Below, in pieces: positions 1-9,081 of a stretch of DNA of 57,197 nt. Below the pieces are notes generated by a model. The model worked only from the letters and a program-made list of their open reading frames with translations, did no database searches and was not told the DNA's origin. Position 1 is the first letter of the stretch; every line of letters starts with the position of its first letter. The position numbers and the translations under genes were made by a program. The stretch covers positions 1 to 57,197 of the forward strand of contig JAFZOW010000078.1 in assembly GCA_017552715.1 (NCBI GenBank), in the 5' to 3' direction. This stretch comes from Lachnospiraceae bacterium. Its GTDB lineage: Bacteria > Bacillota > Clostridia > Lachnospirales > Lachnospiraceae.

Positions 1-2
1 GA

Positions 3-1706
3 AACAGTATGTACCGTTCCGCTTGCTCCGACGTGCGGAGAGGGACGGAACGGATGCAGAAAGAGCTTCCTGCCACCGTCAGCCGTAACAGTTCGGCAAC
101 CGGTACGGAGACGCTCTTCTTTTTGTATACGAATGAAGAGGCCGATGCCGCTACGGAGCTCATGGAGGGCCTTCAGGAAAAGGAGGCGGCGCTTACGGAG
201 CTGTCCGGCTACAGCGACAGTGTGCTGCGGCCCATGAGCGATACGGAGATCTCCGGGCGTCTTTCCGAAAACGGCCTGGATATCGCGCCGGAGTTCATAC
301 ATCTTTTGTTCTTTATGCATTATGAAGATGCGTCTGTGGAGGGCCTGCCGGGGGCAGAGGAGCTGCTTGAGTTTTGTCGCAGTGATATGAAAGCCTTCAC
401 GGAAGGCGGGGTTAAGCTGGATTCGGATCCCGAACGGGCTATGCTCTTTATGGATACTGCGGGGCTTTCGGAGGAGAAGTCGGGGGCTGAACTGGCGGTC
501 CTCCTGGACCTGCCTGAGAGTTTGACGGAAAAGCTGCTTCTGGTCTATCTGGAAAAACACGGTTCCGAGGATTGCTCGGGAAGTTTTACGCTTTCGGATT
601 TTGCCGCTTCGGTGAAAGAAGCGGAGGGAGACGATCCCTTCTTAAGCTTTTCACAGGATAAGAAAATGAAAGACCGGCTGGATCTTATCGAAAAGTTTTC
701 GGATCCGGAACGGATCAGTGCCCAGCACAGCGCATCGGAGCTGGCGGGAATGCTTGCCCTTTCCCAGAGTCTTGTGGATCAGGCCTTCGGTAAGGCCAGG
801 AACGAGGGTATGCGGGGCAATACCATGAGCTGTGATGAACTGGTGAACATGATGATCAATAACATGTCTCCTTTTCTGAATACGGCCACCAAAGACCGGC
901 TGCAGGTGATACACCGTATCATGGACGGAGCTTCCAATGATACGGAATATACCGCTGACGAGCTGTCGGCTTTTCTGGATCTGGATCCTTCCGGGATCAG
1001 GAAGGTCTTTCTTCTGAAGCAATATAAAAACTCTGAGATCGGGGAGTGGAAAGCTGCTCCGGAGGCTTTTGTCAGCTTTATACGGGAGGAGCTTCTTACA
1101 GACGAAGGATACGCGGCGGCCATCGGGGAAACAGAACGTGAGAGCATCGAAAGAAGCGGAGAACAGATGGCAGCGGTCCTGGGAAAAGATACGATGGACA
1201 GGGAGGATCTTGTCCTTCTCTTCGGCAAAGATGCGGAACTGATATCCCTTATGTATGCAGCTTCTTCGGCTTATGATCCGGAGCTTAAGCTGTCACTCTG
1301 GGAGCTTTTGGCCGATGCGGAAGCACTGGCTGCTGACACGGAGCGCTTTGGCGGAGGCCTGTGTGATGCGGCGCAGGAGCTTTCGGAAGGACTGGGAGAG
1401 CTGATCAGCGGTACCGCGGAACAGTATGTGGGAGGGCATTATTCACGCATGATGATCTCCCTAAGCCTTCCTTCAGAAGGGAAGGAAAGGACGGAGCTGA
1501 TCGCCGCACTGCTGAAAGAAACAGACCGTACGCTGGCCGGAGAACACTATCTTCTGGGGGCGGCCGTGTCGGAATACCGAAGACGCGGCACCCTGGCCTA
1601 TGCCCTGATATTGCTTACGATCCTGTCCTCGGCCGGGGCTTTGGTGTTTTTCTTCCTGGGACGGAAAAAAGCAAAGGCCTCGATGATCCTGGAAAGAGCC
1701 TGGTGA
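3..1706 (+). CDS. MMPL/RND-type transporter, 3' part, apparently C-terminally truncated (partial at window edge)
   Basis: The reading frame is open to the first base, so the gene starts upstream and the Met at position 9 is probably internal. About 530 residues look like the large extracytoplasmic loop of MMPL-family exporters: acidic, with repeated helical motifs of the type LSxxELAxxLxL and, near the end, a segment around GGHYSRMMISLSLP that in this family precedes TM8. In a full MMPL protein about five membrane helices should follow. Here only one hydrophobic segment (about residues 536-556) and a short basic tail follow before the TGA stop. The protein therefore either has lost its last transmembrane block or belongs to a divergent subfamily. 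The family call rests on overall resemblance, without a single decisive motif. GH95 starts 15 bases downstream and is probably co-transcribed. Confidence 0.55.
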   Translation, partial: NSMYRSACSDVRRGTERMQKELPATVSRNSSATGTETLFFLYTNEEADAATELMEGLQEKEAALTELSGYSDSVLRPMSDTEISGRLSENGLDIAPEFIHLLFFMHYEDASVEGLPGAEELLEFCRSDMKAFTEGGVKLDSDPERAMLFMDTAGLSEEKSGAELAVLLDLPESLTEKLLLVYLEKHGSEDCSGSFTLSDFAASVKEAEGDDPFLSFSQDKKMKDRLDLIEKFSDPERISAQHSASELAGMLALSQSLVDQAFGKARNEGMRGNTMSCDELVNMMINNMSPFLNTATKDRLQVIHRIMDGASNDTEYTADELSAFLDLDPSGIRKVFLLKQYKNSEIGEWKAAPEAFVSFIREELLTDEGYAAAIGETERESIERSGEQMAAVLGKDTMDREDLVLLFGKDAELISLMYAASSAYDPELKLSLWELLADAEALAADTERFGGGLCDAAQELSEGLGELISGTAEQYVGGHYSRMMISLSLPSEGKERTELIAALLKETDRTLAGEHYLLGAAVSEYRRRGTLAYALILLTILSSAGALVFFFLGRKKAKASMILERAW

Positions 1707-1721
1707 GGGAAAGGAGAGCTT

Positions 1722-4049
1722 ATGCGGGAAGATACTGTATTGCGCTATACCAAAGCTGCGGAGGATTTTAACGAAGCCTTGCCCATAGGAAACGGCCGTA
1801 TCGGCGGCATGGTCTATGGGGATCCCGGGCAGGAGCTGATCGGGCTTAATGAAGATTCCGTATGGTCCGGCGGCCTGCGGCAGCGTATCAATCCGGATGC
1901 AAGGGAAGGCCTGAAAGAAGTAAGGGAACTCTTACAGAAAGGGGATATACCCGCGGCGGAGAAGCTGGCCTTTGAGAAGATGCAGGGGATCAACCCCAAC
2001 AGCAGGCACTACATGCCTCTTGGGGAGCTGCGGATCGCTTTTGATACGAAAGGGCAGGAGGAGAACCCTTATACGGATTACTGCCGAAGCCTGGATATAA
2101 AAGAAGCTATTGCAGCTGTTACATACCGTGCCGGCGACTGTGTCTATGAGAGGGAGTATTTTGTATCCGCACCGGATAATGCCCTGATCGTCCATATAAA
2201 GGCTTCCGAAGCCGGCAGCATAAGCTTTGATGCTTCACTGGACGGACGGGACGATTATTACGATGATAACCGCCCCTGTGCACCGGACTGCATACTCTAC
2301 AGCGGCGGGACCGGTTCAAGGGACGGGATCTTTTTTGCCGCCGTGCTGGGGGGCAGCGTAAAAGGCGGAAGCTTACGCACGGTAGGAAATGTGATAAGGG
2401 TTGCGGATGCGGATGAGGCTACGCTGGTGCTCACAGCCCGCACGAGCTTTTATGAAAACAGCCTGAGTGAAAGCGGAGACCATCTGCGCAGTAAGGAGGA
2501 TCCGGCCCTTGCAGACAGCGGGCGCTGCATACGGAGGGCCATGGAAGATGCAAAGGCCGTACTGCAAAAGGAATACGAGCTGGTAAAAGAAGCACATATC
2601 AGGGATTATAAGAGTCTCTATGAACGTGTGGAGTTTAAGCTTTCGGATAACAGTGAAGGCGCTTCGGAGCTTCCCACGGATGAAAGGCTTAAGAGACTTA
2701 AGGAAGAGGGGGCAGCGGATAATGCCCTGATGAGCCTGTATTTCAATTTCGGACGCTACCTGATGATCAGCGGCAGCCGGCCGGGAAGCCAGCCCCTGAA
2801 CCTGCAGGGGATATGGAATAAGGACATGTGGCCTGCCTGGGGGAGCAAGTTCACCGTCAATATCAATACGGAGATGAACTACTGGCCGGCGGAGAGCTGC
2901 AATCTCTCCGAATGTCATCTGCCCCTCTTTGATCTGCTGGAGCGGATCTGCGATAATGGGCGGATCACGGCAAAAGAGATGTACGGCATCCACAAAGGCT
3001 TTGTATGCCATCATAATACGGATATCTGGGGGGATACCGCCCCGCAGGATAAATGGATACCGGCGACCATCTGGCCCATGAGCGGAGCCTGGCTGGCCAT
3101 ACACGTATTTACCCATTACGAATACACGGGGGATAAGGAGTTCCTTAAAAAGCATTATCACCTGTTAAAGGAAGCGGCGGAATTCTTTACGGACTTTCTG
3201 ATCGAGGACAGTGAAGGAAGGCTTCTCACATCCCCTTCCGTTTCTCCGGAAAATACCTACCGTACGGAGAAGGGGACAGAGGGCTGCATGTGCATCGGGC
3301 CTTCCATGGATTCCCAGATCCTTACGGTGCTCTTTACGGATGTGATACGTTCGAGTGAGATACTGGACTGTGATCCCGGATTTGCCGAAGAGCTCAAGGG
3401 CATGCTTAAAAAGCTTCCGCAGCCGGAGATAGGGAAATACGGCCAGATCAAGGAATGGGCAGTGGATTATGATGAGGTGGAGATCGGCCACAGGCACATC
3501 TCCCAGCTTTTTGCCCTGCATCCGGCAGATCTGATCACACCGGATAAGACGCCGGAACTGGCGAAAGCAGCCCGGGCCACCCTGGAAAGACGCCTTTCCC
3601 ACGGTGGAGGACATACCGGCTGGAGCAGGGCGTGGATCGCCAATATGTGGGCACGGCTTTATGACAGCGAAAAGCTGTATGAGAACCTCTTAAAGCTCCT
3701 GGCCCTTTCCACCAATCCAAATATGTTTGACAACCATCCGCCTTTTCAGATCGACGGGAATTTCGGTGGTACGGCCGCCATGGCGGAGGCACTCCTGCAG
3801 TGCTGCGACGGGGAGCTTATCCTGCTCCCGGCACTCCCGACACAGTGGGGGGATGGAAGCATTAAGGGGCTCCGGGCCAAAGGGGGCTATGCGGTGGATA
3901 TGGAATGGAAGGACGGAAGTTTAAGCCGGGCCGTCATCACGGCGGATCATGACGGGGAATGCCGGGTGCGGATCGGGAAAGAGAGCAGGAGTCTGCTGAT
4001 GAGGGCCGGAGACAGAGCGGAACTGCTCCCGGAGTCAGAGAAGGGATAA
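1722..4049 (+). CDS. GH95 family alpha-L-fucosidase / alpha-L-galactosidase
   Basis: A 775-residue glycoside hydrolase of family 95, which removes terminal alpha-1,2-L-fucose or alpha-L-galactose from plant or host glycans by inversion. Visible family blocks are the N-terminal [14 protein letters not shown] and NEDSVWSGG, then [19 protein letters not shown] (Asn380 and Asn382 correspond to the two Asn that activate water in the Bifidobacterium enzyme), SVSPENTY (Glu510, likely the general acid) and FQIDGNFGG (Asp678). Length is normal for the family. There is no signal peptide, so it acts in the cytoplasm on imported oligosaccharides. The ATG follows a GGAAAGGAG ribosome site. The specificity between fucose and galactose cannot be read from sequence alone. 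Confidence 0.93.
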   Translation: MREDTVLRYTKAAEDFNEALPIGNGRIGGMVYGDPGQELIGLNEDSVWSGGLRQRINPDAREGLKEVRELLQKGDIPAAEKLAFEKMQGINPNSRHYMPLGELRIAFDTKGQEENPYTDYCRSLDIKEAIAAVTYRAGDCVYEREYFVSAPDNALIVHIKASEAGSISFDASLDGRDDYYDDNRPCAPDCILYSGGTGSRDGIFFAAVLGGSVKGGSLRTVGNVIRVADADEATLVLTARTSFYENSLSESGDHLRSKEDPALADSGRCIRRAMEDAKAVLQKEYELVKEAHIRDYKSLYERVEFKLSDNSEGASELPTDERLKRLKEEGAADNALMSLYFNFGRYLMISGSRPGSQPLNLQGIWNKDMWPAWGSKFTVNINTEMNYWPAESCNLSECHLPLFDLLERICDNGRITAKEMYGIHKGFVCHHNTDIWGDTAPQDKWIPATIWPMSGAWLAIHVFTHYEYTGDKEFLKKHYHLLKEAAEFFTDFLIEDSEGRLLTSPSVSPENTYRTEKGTEGCMCIGPSMDSQILTVLFTDVIRSSEILDCDPGFAEELKGMLKKLPQPEIGKYGQIKEWAVDYDEVEIGHRHISQLFALHPADLITPDKTPELAKAARATLERRLSHGGGHTGWSRAWIANMWARLYDSEKLYENLLKLLALSTNPNMFDNHPPFQIDGNFGGTAAMAEALLQCCDGELILLPALPTQWGDGSIKGLRAKGGYAVDMEWKDGSLSRAVITADHDGECRVRIGKESRSLLMRAGDRAELLPESEKG

Positions 4050-4059
4050 GGGCTGTCAC

Positions 4060-4509
4060 TTGAAGATCGATATCAGACAGATAGATTCGGGAGAAGAGTC
4101 GATCGTTATCCGATATAAGGAGCTGCGCCCGGAGATAAAGAAGATCCTGGATGTGCTGAACGGCGGGAATACGAAGATCACGGGGCGGAAGGATGATCAG
4201 CGGGTCGTTATCGATCCGGAGGATATCCTATACATCGAATCCGTGGATGACAAGACCTTTGCCTGCACCAGGGAGGATGTGTTCCGGATGGACTATTCCC
4301 TTCAGGGGATGCTGCTGCAGCTTAACGACATACGTTTTTTCCGTTGCAGCAAAGCCATGATCATCAATGTGGATAAGGTAAAGTCACTGAAGAGTCTTTC
4401 CTCGAACCGTATCGATGCAACCCTGGATAACGGGGAGCATATCATCATCTCCAGAGCCTATGCTTCCGAATTCCGGAAGTATCTGAAGGGAGGAGTGTCA
4501 AATGGATAA
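4060..4509 (+). CDS. LytTR-domain DNA-binding transcriptional regulator
   Basis: A 149-residue regulator with a short N-terminal segment (about residues 1-45) and a LytTR DNA-binding domain (about 50-145), recognisable by DPEDILYIESVDDKTFA, FFRCSKAMIINVDKV and a DNGEHIIISRAYASEFRKYL ending. It has no receiver domain, so it is not a classical response regulator. The start is TTG, chosen because the MKIDIRQI opening is typical and no ATG is near; its ribosome site AAGGG overlaps the stop of the GH95 gene. The 3' end overlaps the next gene by 8 bases. Such stand-alone LytTR proteins are typically paired with a DUF3021 membrane protein and control a neighbouring ABC exporter. Confidence 0.9.
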   Translation: MKIDIRQIDSGEESIVIRYKELRPEIKKILDVLNGGNTKITGRKDDQRVVIDPEDILYIESVDDKTFACTREDVFRMDYSLQGMLLQLNDIRFFRCSKAMIINVDKVKSLKSLSSNRIDATLDNGEHIIISRAYASEFRKYLKGGVSNG

Positions 4510-4984
4510 GAAGAATAAACTGAGCCTCTGGGAAAGGTATCTGACCCGGGAGATCGGGATCGAGTTCAAATCCTGCCTCTATTTCTTTGCGGTGCTTTTC
4601 TTCTACTGCGTATATAAGCTGGTCTGCGGCGTTTACGAGGCAGGCATACTGCATATGAGCGAGATGATACTGGCCTGTTATCTCATCGGTTACCTGCAGG
4701 TTTACGGCTTCAACAATTTTGATGAGGCGGACAGCTTAAGAGGCCGGGAATGGCTGGGGGTCGGCGTATGCACAGTCCTGTACACCCTCTTATCATACTT
4801 CCTGGGCTGGTTTGATAAGAAGCTGTGGCTTTCCGGTGTGTTTACGGCATACATACTCCTGGTTTATTTCTGTGTATTCCTGATCTACCGCGCAAAACGG
4901 AGGATAGACGATAAGATACTGAACGAAGACCTGAGGCTTTTCCAGGCGGAACATCCCGGAAAAGTGCAGGATAAAGACGAATAA
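4502..4984 (+). CDS. DUF3021 family membrane protein
   Basis: A 160-residue protein with four predicted membrane helices (about 23-44, 50-68, 84-104, 108-128) and a charged C-terminal tail facing the cytoplasm. This is the DUF3021 layout. In Firmicutes these proteins are encoded directly after a LytTR regulator, as here with an 8-base overlap, and are thought to sequester or control that regulator at the membrane. The biochemical function is not established. A strong terminator hairpin follows immediately, then the ABC exporter genes that are the probable regulatory target. Confidence 0.87.
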   Translation: MDKKNKLSLWERYLTREIGIEFKSCLYFFAVLFFYCVYKLVCGVYEAGILHMSEMILACYLIGYLQVYGFNNFDEADSLRGREWLGVGVCTVLYTLLSYFLGWFDKKLWLSGVFTAYILLVYFCVFLIYRAKRRIDDKILNEDLRLFQAEHPGKVQDKDE

Positions 4985-4991
4985 GTGCAGC

Positions 4992-5025
4992 ATACGGGAG
5001 CAGATATTGCTCCCGTATTTTTTTT
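4992..5025 (+). terminator. Intrinsic terminator between DUF3021 and ABC genes
   Basis: A perfect 11-bp stem (ATACGGGAGCA / TGCTCCCGTAT) with a 5-base loop is followed by a run of T. The next gene's ribosome site starts only about 15 bases further on, leaving no room for a downstream promoter, so the hairpin may be leaky or act as an attenuator. Confidence 0.9.
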
Positions 5026-5055
5026 GTGTTATTGGTATTTCAGGAGGACAAAAAT

Positions 5056-5892
5056 ATGAGTGATGTGATAAAGATCGAAGGACTTACAAAGACTTACGGA
5101 AAGAAACGCGGCGTGACGGATCTTACTCTTAAAGTGAAGGAAGGAGAGATCTACGGATTTATCGGCCCCAACGGAGCGGGCAAATCCACCACCATACGCT
5201 CCATGCTGGGCTTTCTGAATTTTGACAGCGGAAAGATCGAGATCTTCGGACGTGACAGCCGCTCGGAGCATACGGCCATTCTTAAGGATGTGGGCTATAT
5301 GCCTTCGGAAGCCCTGTTCTATCCCGCCATGAAGGTGTCGGAGGTGATAAGCTTTGCGGCGCAGGTACGGGGGCTGGATTGCAGGAAGGAAGCCGCAATG
5401 CTCTGTGAGAGGCTTCAGCTGGATACGAACAAAAGGATCAAGGAACTCTCCCTCGGGAACAGGAAGAAGGTGAGCATCGTCTGTGCCATGCAGCATAAGC
5501 CGAAGCTCTTCATCTTTGACGAACCTTCCTCGGGACTGGATCCGCTGATGCAGAACACTTTCTTTACACTCATAAAGGAATATGTCCGGGAGGGAGCTAC
5601 CTGTTTTCTTTCCACCCATGTACTTTCGGAGGTGAGCCGCTACTGTGAGCGTGCCGCAGTGATGCGGGAGGGGCGCCTGATAAGGGAAGACAGCGTCGAA
5701 AACCTTACCGAGAGCAGCGCAAAGACCGTAAAGCTGAGCGTGGACGGAGTACAGGAAGAGTACATCTTTAACGGGGATATCAATGAACTGGTCAGTGAGC
5801 TGGCTAAGAAAAAGCTGGATAATCTCTACATAGAGGAACCGTCACTGGAAGAGATGTTCATGCATTTCTATGAGGGAAAGGAGGGAAAGTAA
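5056..5892 (+). CDS. ABC transporter ATP-binding protein (ABC-2 exporter)
   Basis: A 278-residue ATPase of the drug/lantibiotic-exporter type. Walker A GPNGAGKST (37-45), signature LSLGNRKK (131-138), Walker B LFIFDEPSSGLDP (from 151) and the switch His188 are intact. An open frame extends upstream to 5026, but the start at 5056 is preferred because AGGAGG lies 8 bases before it and the extension MLLVFQEDKN is unlike the family. The permease gene begins directly after the stop codon. With the LytTR-DUF3021 pair upstream this forms a familiar self-contained regulator plus exporter locus. The substrate is unknown. Confidence 0.93.
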   Translation: MSDVIKIEGLTKTYGKKRGVTDLTLKVKEGEIYGFIGPNGAGKSTTIRSMLGFLNFDSGKIEIFGRDSRSEHTAILKDVGYMPSEALFYPAMKVSEVISFAAQVRGLDCRKEAAMLCERLQLDTNKRIKELSLGNRKKVSIVCAMQHKPKLFIFDEPSSGLDPLMQNTFFTLIKEYVREGATCFLSTHVLSEVSRYCERAAVMREGRLIREDSVENLTESSAKTVKLSVDGVQEEYIFNGDINELVSELAKKKLDNLYIEEPSLEEMFMHFYEGKEGK

Positions 5893-6684
5893 ATGTTATC
5901 GATATGCAGACATGAATGGAAACTGGGCCTTAAGAGTCTTCTGATCTGGAGTCTGAGCGTGGGTGGCATGGGCTTCCTTTGCATACTGATGTATACCAGC
6001 ATGGAAGGGGATATGGCCGCTATGGCGGATACCTTTTCCAACATGGGAGCCTTTTCTGATGCCTTCGGTATGAGTACCTTAAGTATAGCCACGCTGGGGG
6101 GCTTCTTTGCCACGGAAGTGGGAACGGTACACGGACTGGGCAGTGCCATGTTCGCAGCAATCATGGCAACGGTGCTCCTTTCCAAGGAGGAAGATGCCCA
6201 TACCGGCGAATTCCTTTATTCACTGCCCGTATCCAGAGGGCGTATCGTATGTGCAAAGTGCCTGGCCCTTCTGGCAGAGCTGGTAAGCTTTACCCTGATC
6301 TGCGGAGTACTGTATATAGGCGGTTTTATTGCGCTGGGGGAAGAGATCCCCATGAAGGAACTGCTGATCTTCCTTGGCTGCATGCTGCTCATGAACGTGG
6401 AGGTATCCTCCGTGGCCCTGATCATATCGGCCTGCTCTGCAAGGAACCGTATAGGCGTGGGACTGGGGATCGCCCTTCTGTTTTATGCCTACGACCTGAT
6501 CGGAAGGGTGGTGCCGGATATGAAGGACTATCTTTTTGCCGGACCTTTTTCCTACACCAACGCATCAGAGATCTTTTCCGGAAAGGAAATGTCTGCGGCT
6601 GCACTGATCACGGGCATAAGCGTGATCCTGCTGTCCCTGGCCGCATCCTTTACGGTATATCTGAAAAAGGACCTGGCTTCATAA
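5893..6684 (+). CDS. ABC-2 type transporter permease
   Basis: A 263-residue integral membrane protein with about six hydrophobic segments (near 17-36, 83-97, 122-147, 157-180, 187-204, 235-255). The cytoplasmic motif GEFLYSLPVSR after the second helix is typical of ABC-2 permeases and contacts the ATPase. It starts on the base after the stop of the ATPase gene, so translation is coupled. It is the membrane half of the exporter regulated, by inference, by the LytTR protein. Confidence 0.9.
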   Translation: MLSICRHEWKLGLKSLLIWSLSVGGMGFLCILMYTSMEGDMAAMADTFSNMGAFSDAFGMSTLSIATLGGFFATEVGTVHGLGSAMFAAIMATVLLSKEEDAHTGEFLYSLPVSRGRIVCAKCLALLAELVSFTLICGVLYIGGFIALGEEIPMKELLIFLGCMLLMNVEVSSVALIISACSARNRIGVGLGIALLFYAYDLIGRVVPDMKDYLFAGPFSYTNASEIFSGKEMSAAALITGISVILLSLAASFTVYLKKDLAS

Positions 6685-6688
6685 GGAG

Positions 6689-6717
6689 TTGACATATCCG
6701 CTTTCGTTCTGTATCGT
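6689..6717 (+). promoter_or_regulatory. Predicted sigma-A promoter of the CDF exporter gene
   Basis: The consensus -35 TTGACA (6689-6694) is followed after 17 bases by TATCGT (6712-6717). The start site would fall about 6723-6725, inside the left arm of the following inverted repeat. It lies just after the permease stop codon. Confidence 0.6.
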
Positions 6718-6718
6718 A

Positions 6719-6755
6719 ACTGTTCGGAGAGTTATTTCTCTCCGGACAGTTTTTT
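6719..6755 (+). terminator. Hairpin with T-run after ABC operon, overlapping the CDF start site
   Basis: A 13-bp inverted repeat (ACTGTTCGGAGAG / CTCTCCGGACAGT, one G-T pair) with a TTATTT loop is followed by six T. It ends the ABC operon. Because a promoter lies directly upstream, the same repeat could also be an operator for the CDF gene. Confidence 0.8.
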
Positions 6756-6776
6756 GAATGGAGTGCGGAAAAAGAG

Positions 6777-7913
6777 ATGAGTAAAGAAGAGAAGAAGACA
6801 ACGGACAATAAGGTGCGTGAAAAGGCCATCACAAGGACAAGCATCATCGGTATAGCAGCCAATGTGTTTCTGGCGGCTTTCAAAGCCGGGGCCGGTATAG
6901 TTGCGGGTTCCATCGCAGTGGTGCTGGATGCCCTGAACAATCTGACGGATGCTTTCAGCTCTGTTATCACCATACTGGGTATCAAGCTGGCCAAAAAGAA
7001 GCCGGATCAGGATCATCCCTACGGCTACGGGCGTATCGAATACTTCAGCACCATACTCATCGCCCTCATCGTTTTTTCAGCCGGGGCGGCATCTTTGGTG
7101 GAATCCGTAAAGAAGATCATCACCCCTTCCCAGCCGGAATACTCCCTGGTGACCGTTATCATCATCCTTGTTTCGGTGGTGACCAAGCTGATCCTTGGGC
7201 GTTATGTGAAAGGGCAGGGCGAGAGATATGCCTCCGATGCCCTGGTGGCTTCCGGTTCGGATGCCAGCTTTGATGCCATCCTTTCGGCATCCACCCTGAT
7301 CGCTGCGGCGGTGATGTATTTCGGACACTTTTCCGTGGACGGTATCATAGGCGCGATCATTTCCCTCTTTATCGTAAAGGCCGGTCTGGAGATGCTGCTG
7401 GAGGCCCTGGGACATGTGATCGGAAAGCGGCCGGAGAGTGCCATCACCTCCGAGATCAAAGAGACCGTCAATGCCATTGACGGAGTGATGGGCTGCTACG
7501 ACCTGATCCTGCATAATTACGGGCCGGATTCCGCCATCGGCAGCCTGCATATAGAGGTGGACGGGAGTATGAGCGCCAACAGTCTCCATGCCCTTACCCA
7601 GAAGGTGCAGAATGCGGTGCTGGAAAAGTTCCATATCTTCATGACCGTCGGGATCTATGCCGTGGATAATGAAGATGAGGAAAAAGTCAGAATGCGGGAA
7701 AAGATAGGGGAGCTCTCACGTTCTCATGAAGGCGTGGTGAACTGTCACGGAGTGTTCATCGAGAATACGGAAAAGAAGATATCTTTTGATGTGACCATGG
7801 ATTTCAGTATCCCGGATAAGCAGAAGATGAGCGAGATGATACGGAAGGAAGTAGAGGAAGCGTATCCCGGATATTCGGTGAACATCAATTGCGATACGAA
7901 TTACAGTGATTAG
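6777..7913 (+). CDS. Cation diffusion facilitator (CDF) metal exporter, probably Mn-type
   Basis: A 378-residue metal/proton antiporter of the CDF family, exporting a divalent cation across the cell membrane. It has six predicted helices. The intramembrane metal site reads NNLTD in TM2 (Asn-x3-Asp) and DASFD in TM5 (Asp-x3-Asp), with the loop motif DHPYGYGRIE. The N-D/D-D arrangement resembles Firmicute manganese exporters such as MneS rather than zinc exporters, so Mn2+ is favoured but not proven. The C-terminal third is a cytoplasmic ferredoxin-like dimerisation domain, longer than in FieF, with a second similar segment. It appears to be transcribed from its own promoter. Confidence 0.93.
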   Translation: MSKEEKKTTDNKVREKAITRTSIIGIAANVFLAAFKAGAGIVAGSIAVVLDALNNLTDAFSSVITILGIKLAKKKPDQDHPYGYGRIEYFSTILIALIVFSAGAASLVESVKKIITPSQPEYSLVTVIIILVSVVTKLILGRYVKGQGERYASDALVASGSDASFDAILSASTLIAAAVMYFGHFSVDGIIGAIISLFIVKAGLEMLLEALGHVIGKRPESAITSEIKETVNAIDGVMGCYDLILHNYGPDSAIGSLHIEVDGSMSANSLHALTQKVQNAVLEKFHIFMTVGIYAVDNEDEEKVRMREKIGELSRSHEGVVNCHGVFIENTEKKISFDVTMDFSIPDKQKMSEMIRKEVEEAYPGYSVNINCDTNYSD

Positions 7914-7922
7914 GGGGAAAAC

Positions 7923-8372
7923 ATGTTTCAGTTTAAGAGTATCGGGGTAAAGGAAAAAGAAGCGGTAAAGGAGCTGTTTACTTCGGTTTTTTCGAATGAG
8001 CCCTGGAATGATGACTGGTCGGATGAAGTACAGCTGGACCGCTACATCAACGATCTGACGGGACAGGCTTATTCCCTGACTTACGGCCTCTATGACGGAG
8101 ATGAACTTATCGCGGTTTCCATGGGATATATAAAGCATTGGTTTACGGGTACGGAATACTGTATCGACGAACTGTGTGTTAGGAGGGACAGGCAGGGGAA
8201 AGGCGCAGGGACTTATTTTATGCAGGAGATAGAGAAGGCCATAAAGGCAATGGGACTTAAAAATATCTTCCTGCAGACCGATGCCAATGCTCCGGCATAC
8301 CATTTCTATAAAAAACTCGGATTTTCGGAACTGGAAAGTCATGTTTCCTTTAACAAAAAGCTGGATCCGTAA
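7923..8372 (+). CDS. GNAT family N-acetyltransferase
   Basis: A 149-residue single-domain acetyltransferase. Motif A, CVRRDRQGKGAGTYFM, with the R/Q-x-x-G-x-G/A signature binds acetyl-CoA; the C-terminal segment DANAPAYHFYKKLGF is also typical. The acceptor substrate cannot be predicted. It begins 9 bases after the CDF gene with AGGGGG as ribosome site and is followed 13 bases later by the AlkD-like gene, so the three are likely one operon. Confidence 0.9.
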   Translation: MFQFKSIGVKEKEAVKELFTSVFSNEPWNDDWSDEVQLDRYINDLTGQAYSLTYGLYDGDELIAVSMGYIKHWFTGTEYCIDELCVRRDRQGKGAGTYFMQEIEKAIKAMGLKNIFLQTDANAPAYHFYKKLGFSELESHVSFNKKLDP

Positions 8373-8385
8373 GGGAGGATGGGGA

Positions 8386-9081
8386 ATGCTTACAAAAGAG
8401 ATACAAAAAAGCCTTTTTGAGCTGCAGGACGAGAAATACCGGGATTTTCAGAGCAAACTGATCCCGACTGTCGACAGCAAAAAGATGATCGGGGTGAGAA
8501 CGCCGGAGCTTCGAAAATATGCCAAAGAACTGCTTAAGAAGGAAGAGCTTCAGAGCTTTCTTAACGAGCTGCCCCATTCGTATTTTGATGAAGATCAGCT
8601 CCATGCTTTTATCATTTCCGGAATGAAGGATTATGAAAAATGCATGGAAGAGCTGGAACGTTTCCTTCCTTACGTGAATAACTGGGCCACCTGCGATCAG
8701 ATGTCTCCCAAGGTCTTTAAAAAGCATAAAAAAGAATTGGCGGAAAAAATAAAGATATGGATACATTCCGATGAGACATACACCATACGCTTCGGGATCG
8801 GCATGCTGATGGAGCATTTCCTGGATGAGGATTTTGATCCCGCATATCCGGAAATGGTGACGCTTCTCCGTTCGGATGAGTATTACGTCAATATGATGAT
8901 CGCCTGGTATTTTGCCACGGCCCTGGCAAAACAATACGATAAAGCCCTGCCTTATATGGAAAAGCACAGGCTGGATGACTGGACACATAACAAGGCGATA
9001 CAGAAAGCGGTGGAAAGCTATCGTATCACAGAGGAACAGAAGAAATACTTAAAGAGCCTTAAGATACCCCGTTCCTCATGA
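8386..9081 (+). CDS. DNA alkylation repair protein (AlkD-like HEAT-repeat family)
   Basis: A 231-residue helical protein of the DNA_alkylation family, related to AlkD DNA glycosylases that remove N3- and N7-alkylated purines. Family signs are the opening LTKEIQKSLFELQDEKYRDF, the VRTPELRKYAKEL segment, NNWATCDQMSPKVFKK and IRFGIGMLMEHFL. The frame is open upstream into the GNAT gene, but the ATG at 8386 follows AGGGAGGATGGGG and matches the family start. Its stop codon overlaps the stop of the convergent diguanylate cyclase gene in a shared TCATGA. Repair activity is inferred from the family; some members have other roles. Confidence 0.88.
   Translation: MLTKEIQKSLFELQDEKYRDFQSKLIPTVDSKKMIGVRTPELRKYAKELLKKEELQSFLNELPHSYFDEDQLHAFIISGMKDYEKCMEELERFLPYVNNWATCDQMSPKVFKKHKKELAEKIKIWIHSDETYTIRFGIGMLMEHFLDEDFDPAYPEMVTLLRSDEYYVNMMIAWYFATALAKQYDKALPYMEKHRLDDWTHNKAIQKAVESYRITEEQKKYLKSLKIPRSS

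Noticed and set aside
2373-3161. Long minus-strand open frame inside the GH95 gene
   Set aside because: It is a shadow of a clearly conserved enzyme on the + strand, with no ribosome site and no recognisable protein features.
5026-5055. Upstream in-frame start for the ABC ATPase
   Set aside because: The extra residues lie in the terminator tail and the ribosome site would fall inside the coding region.
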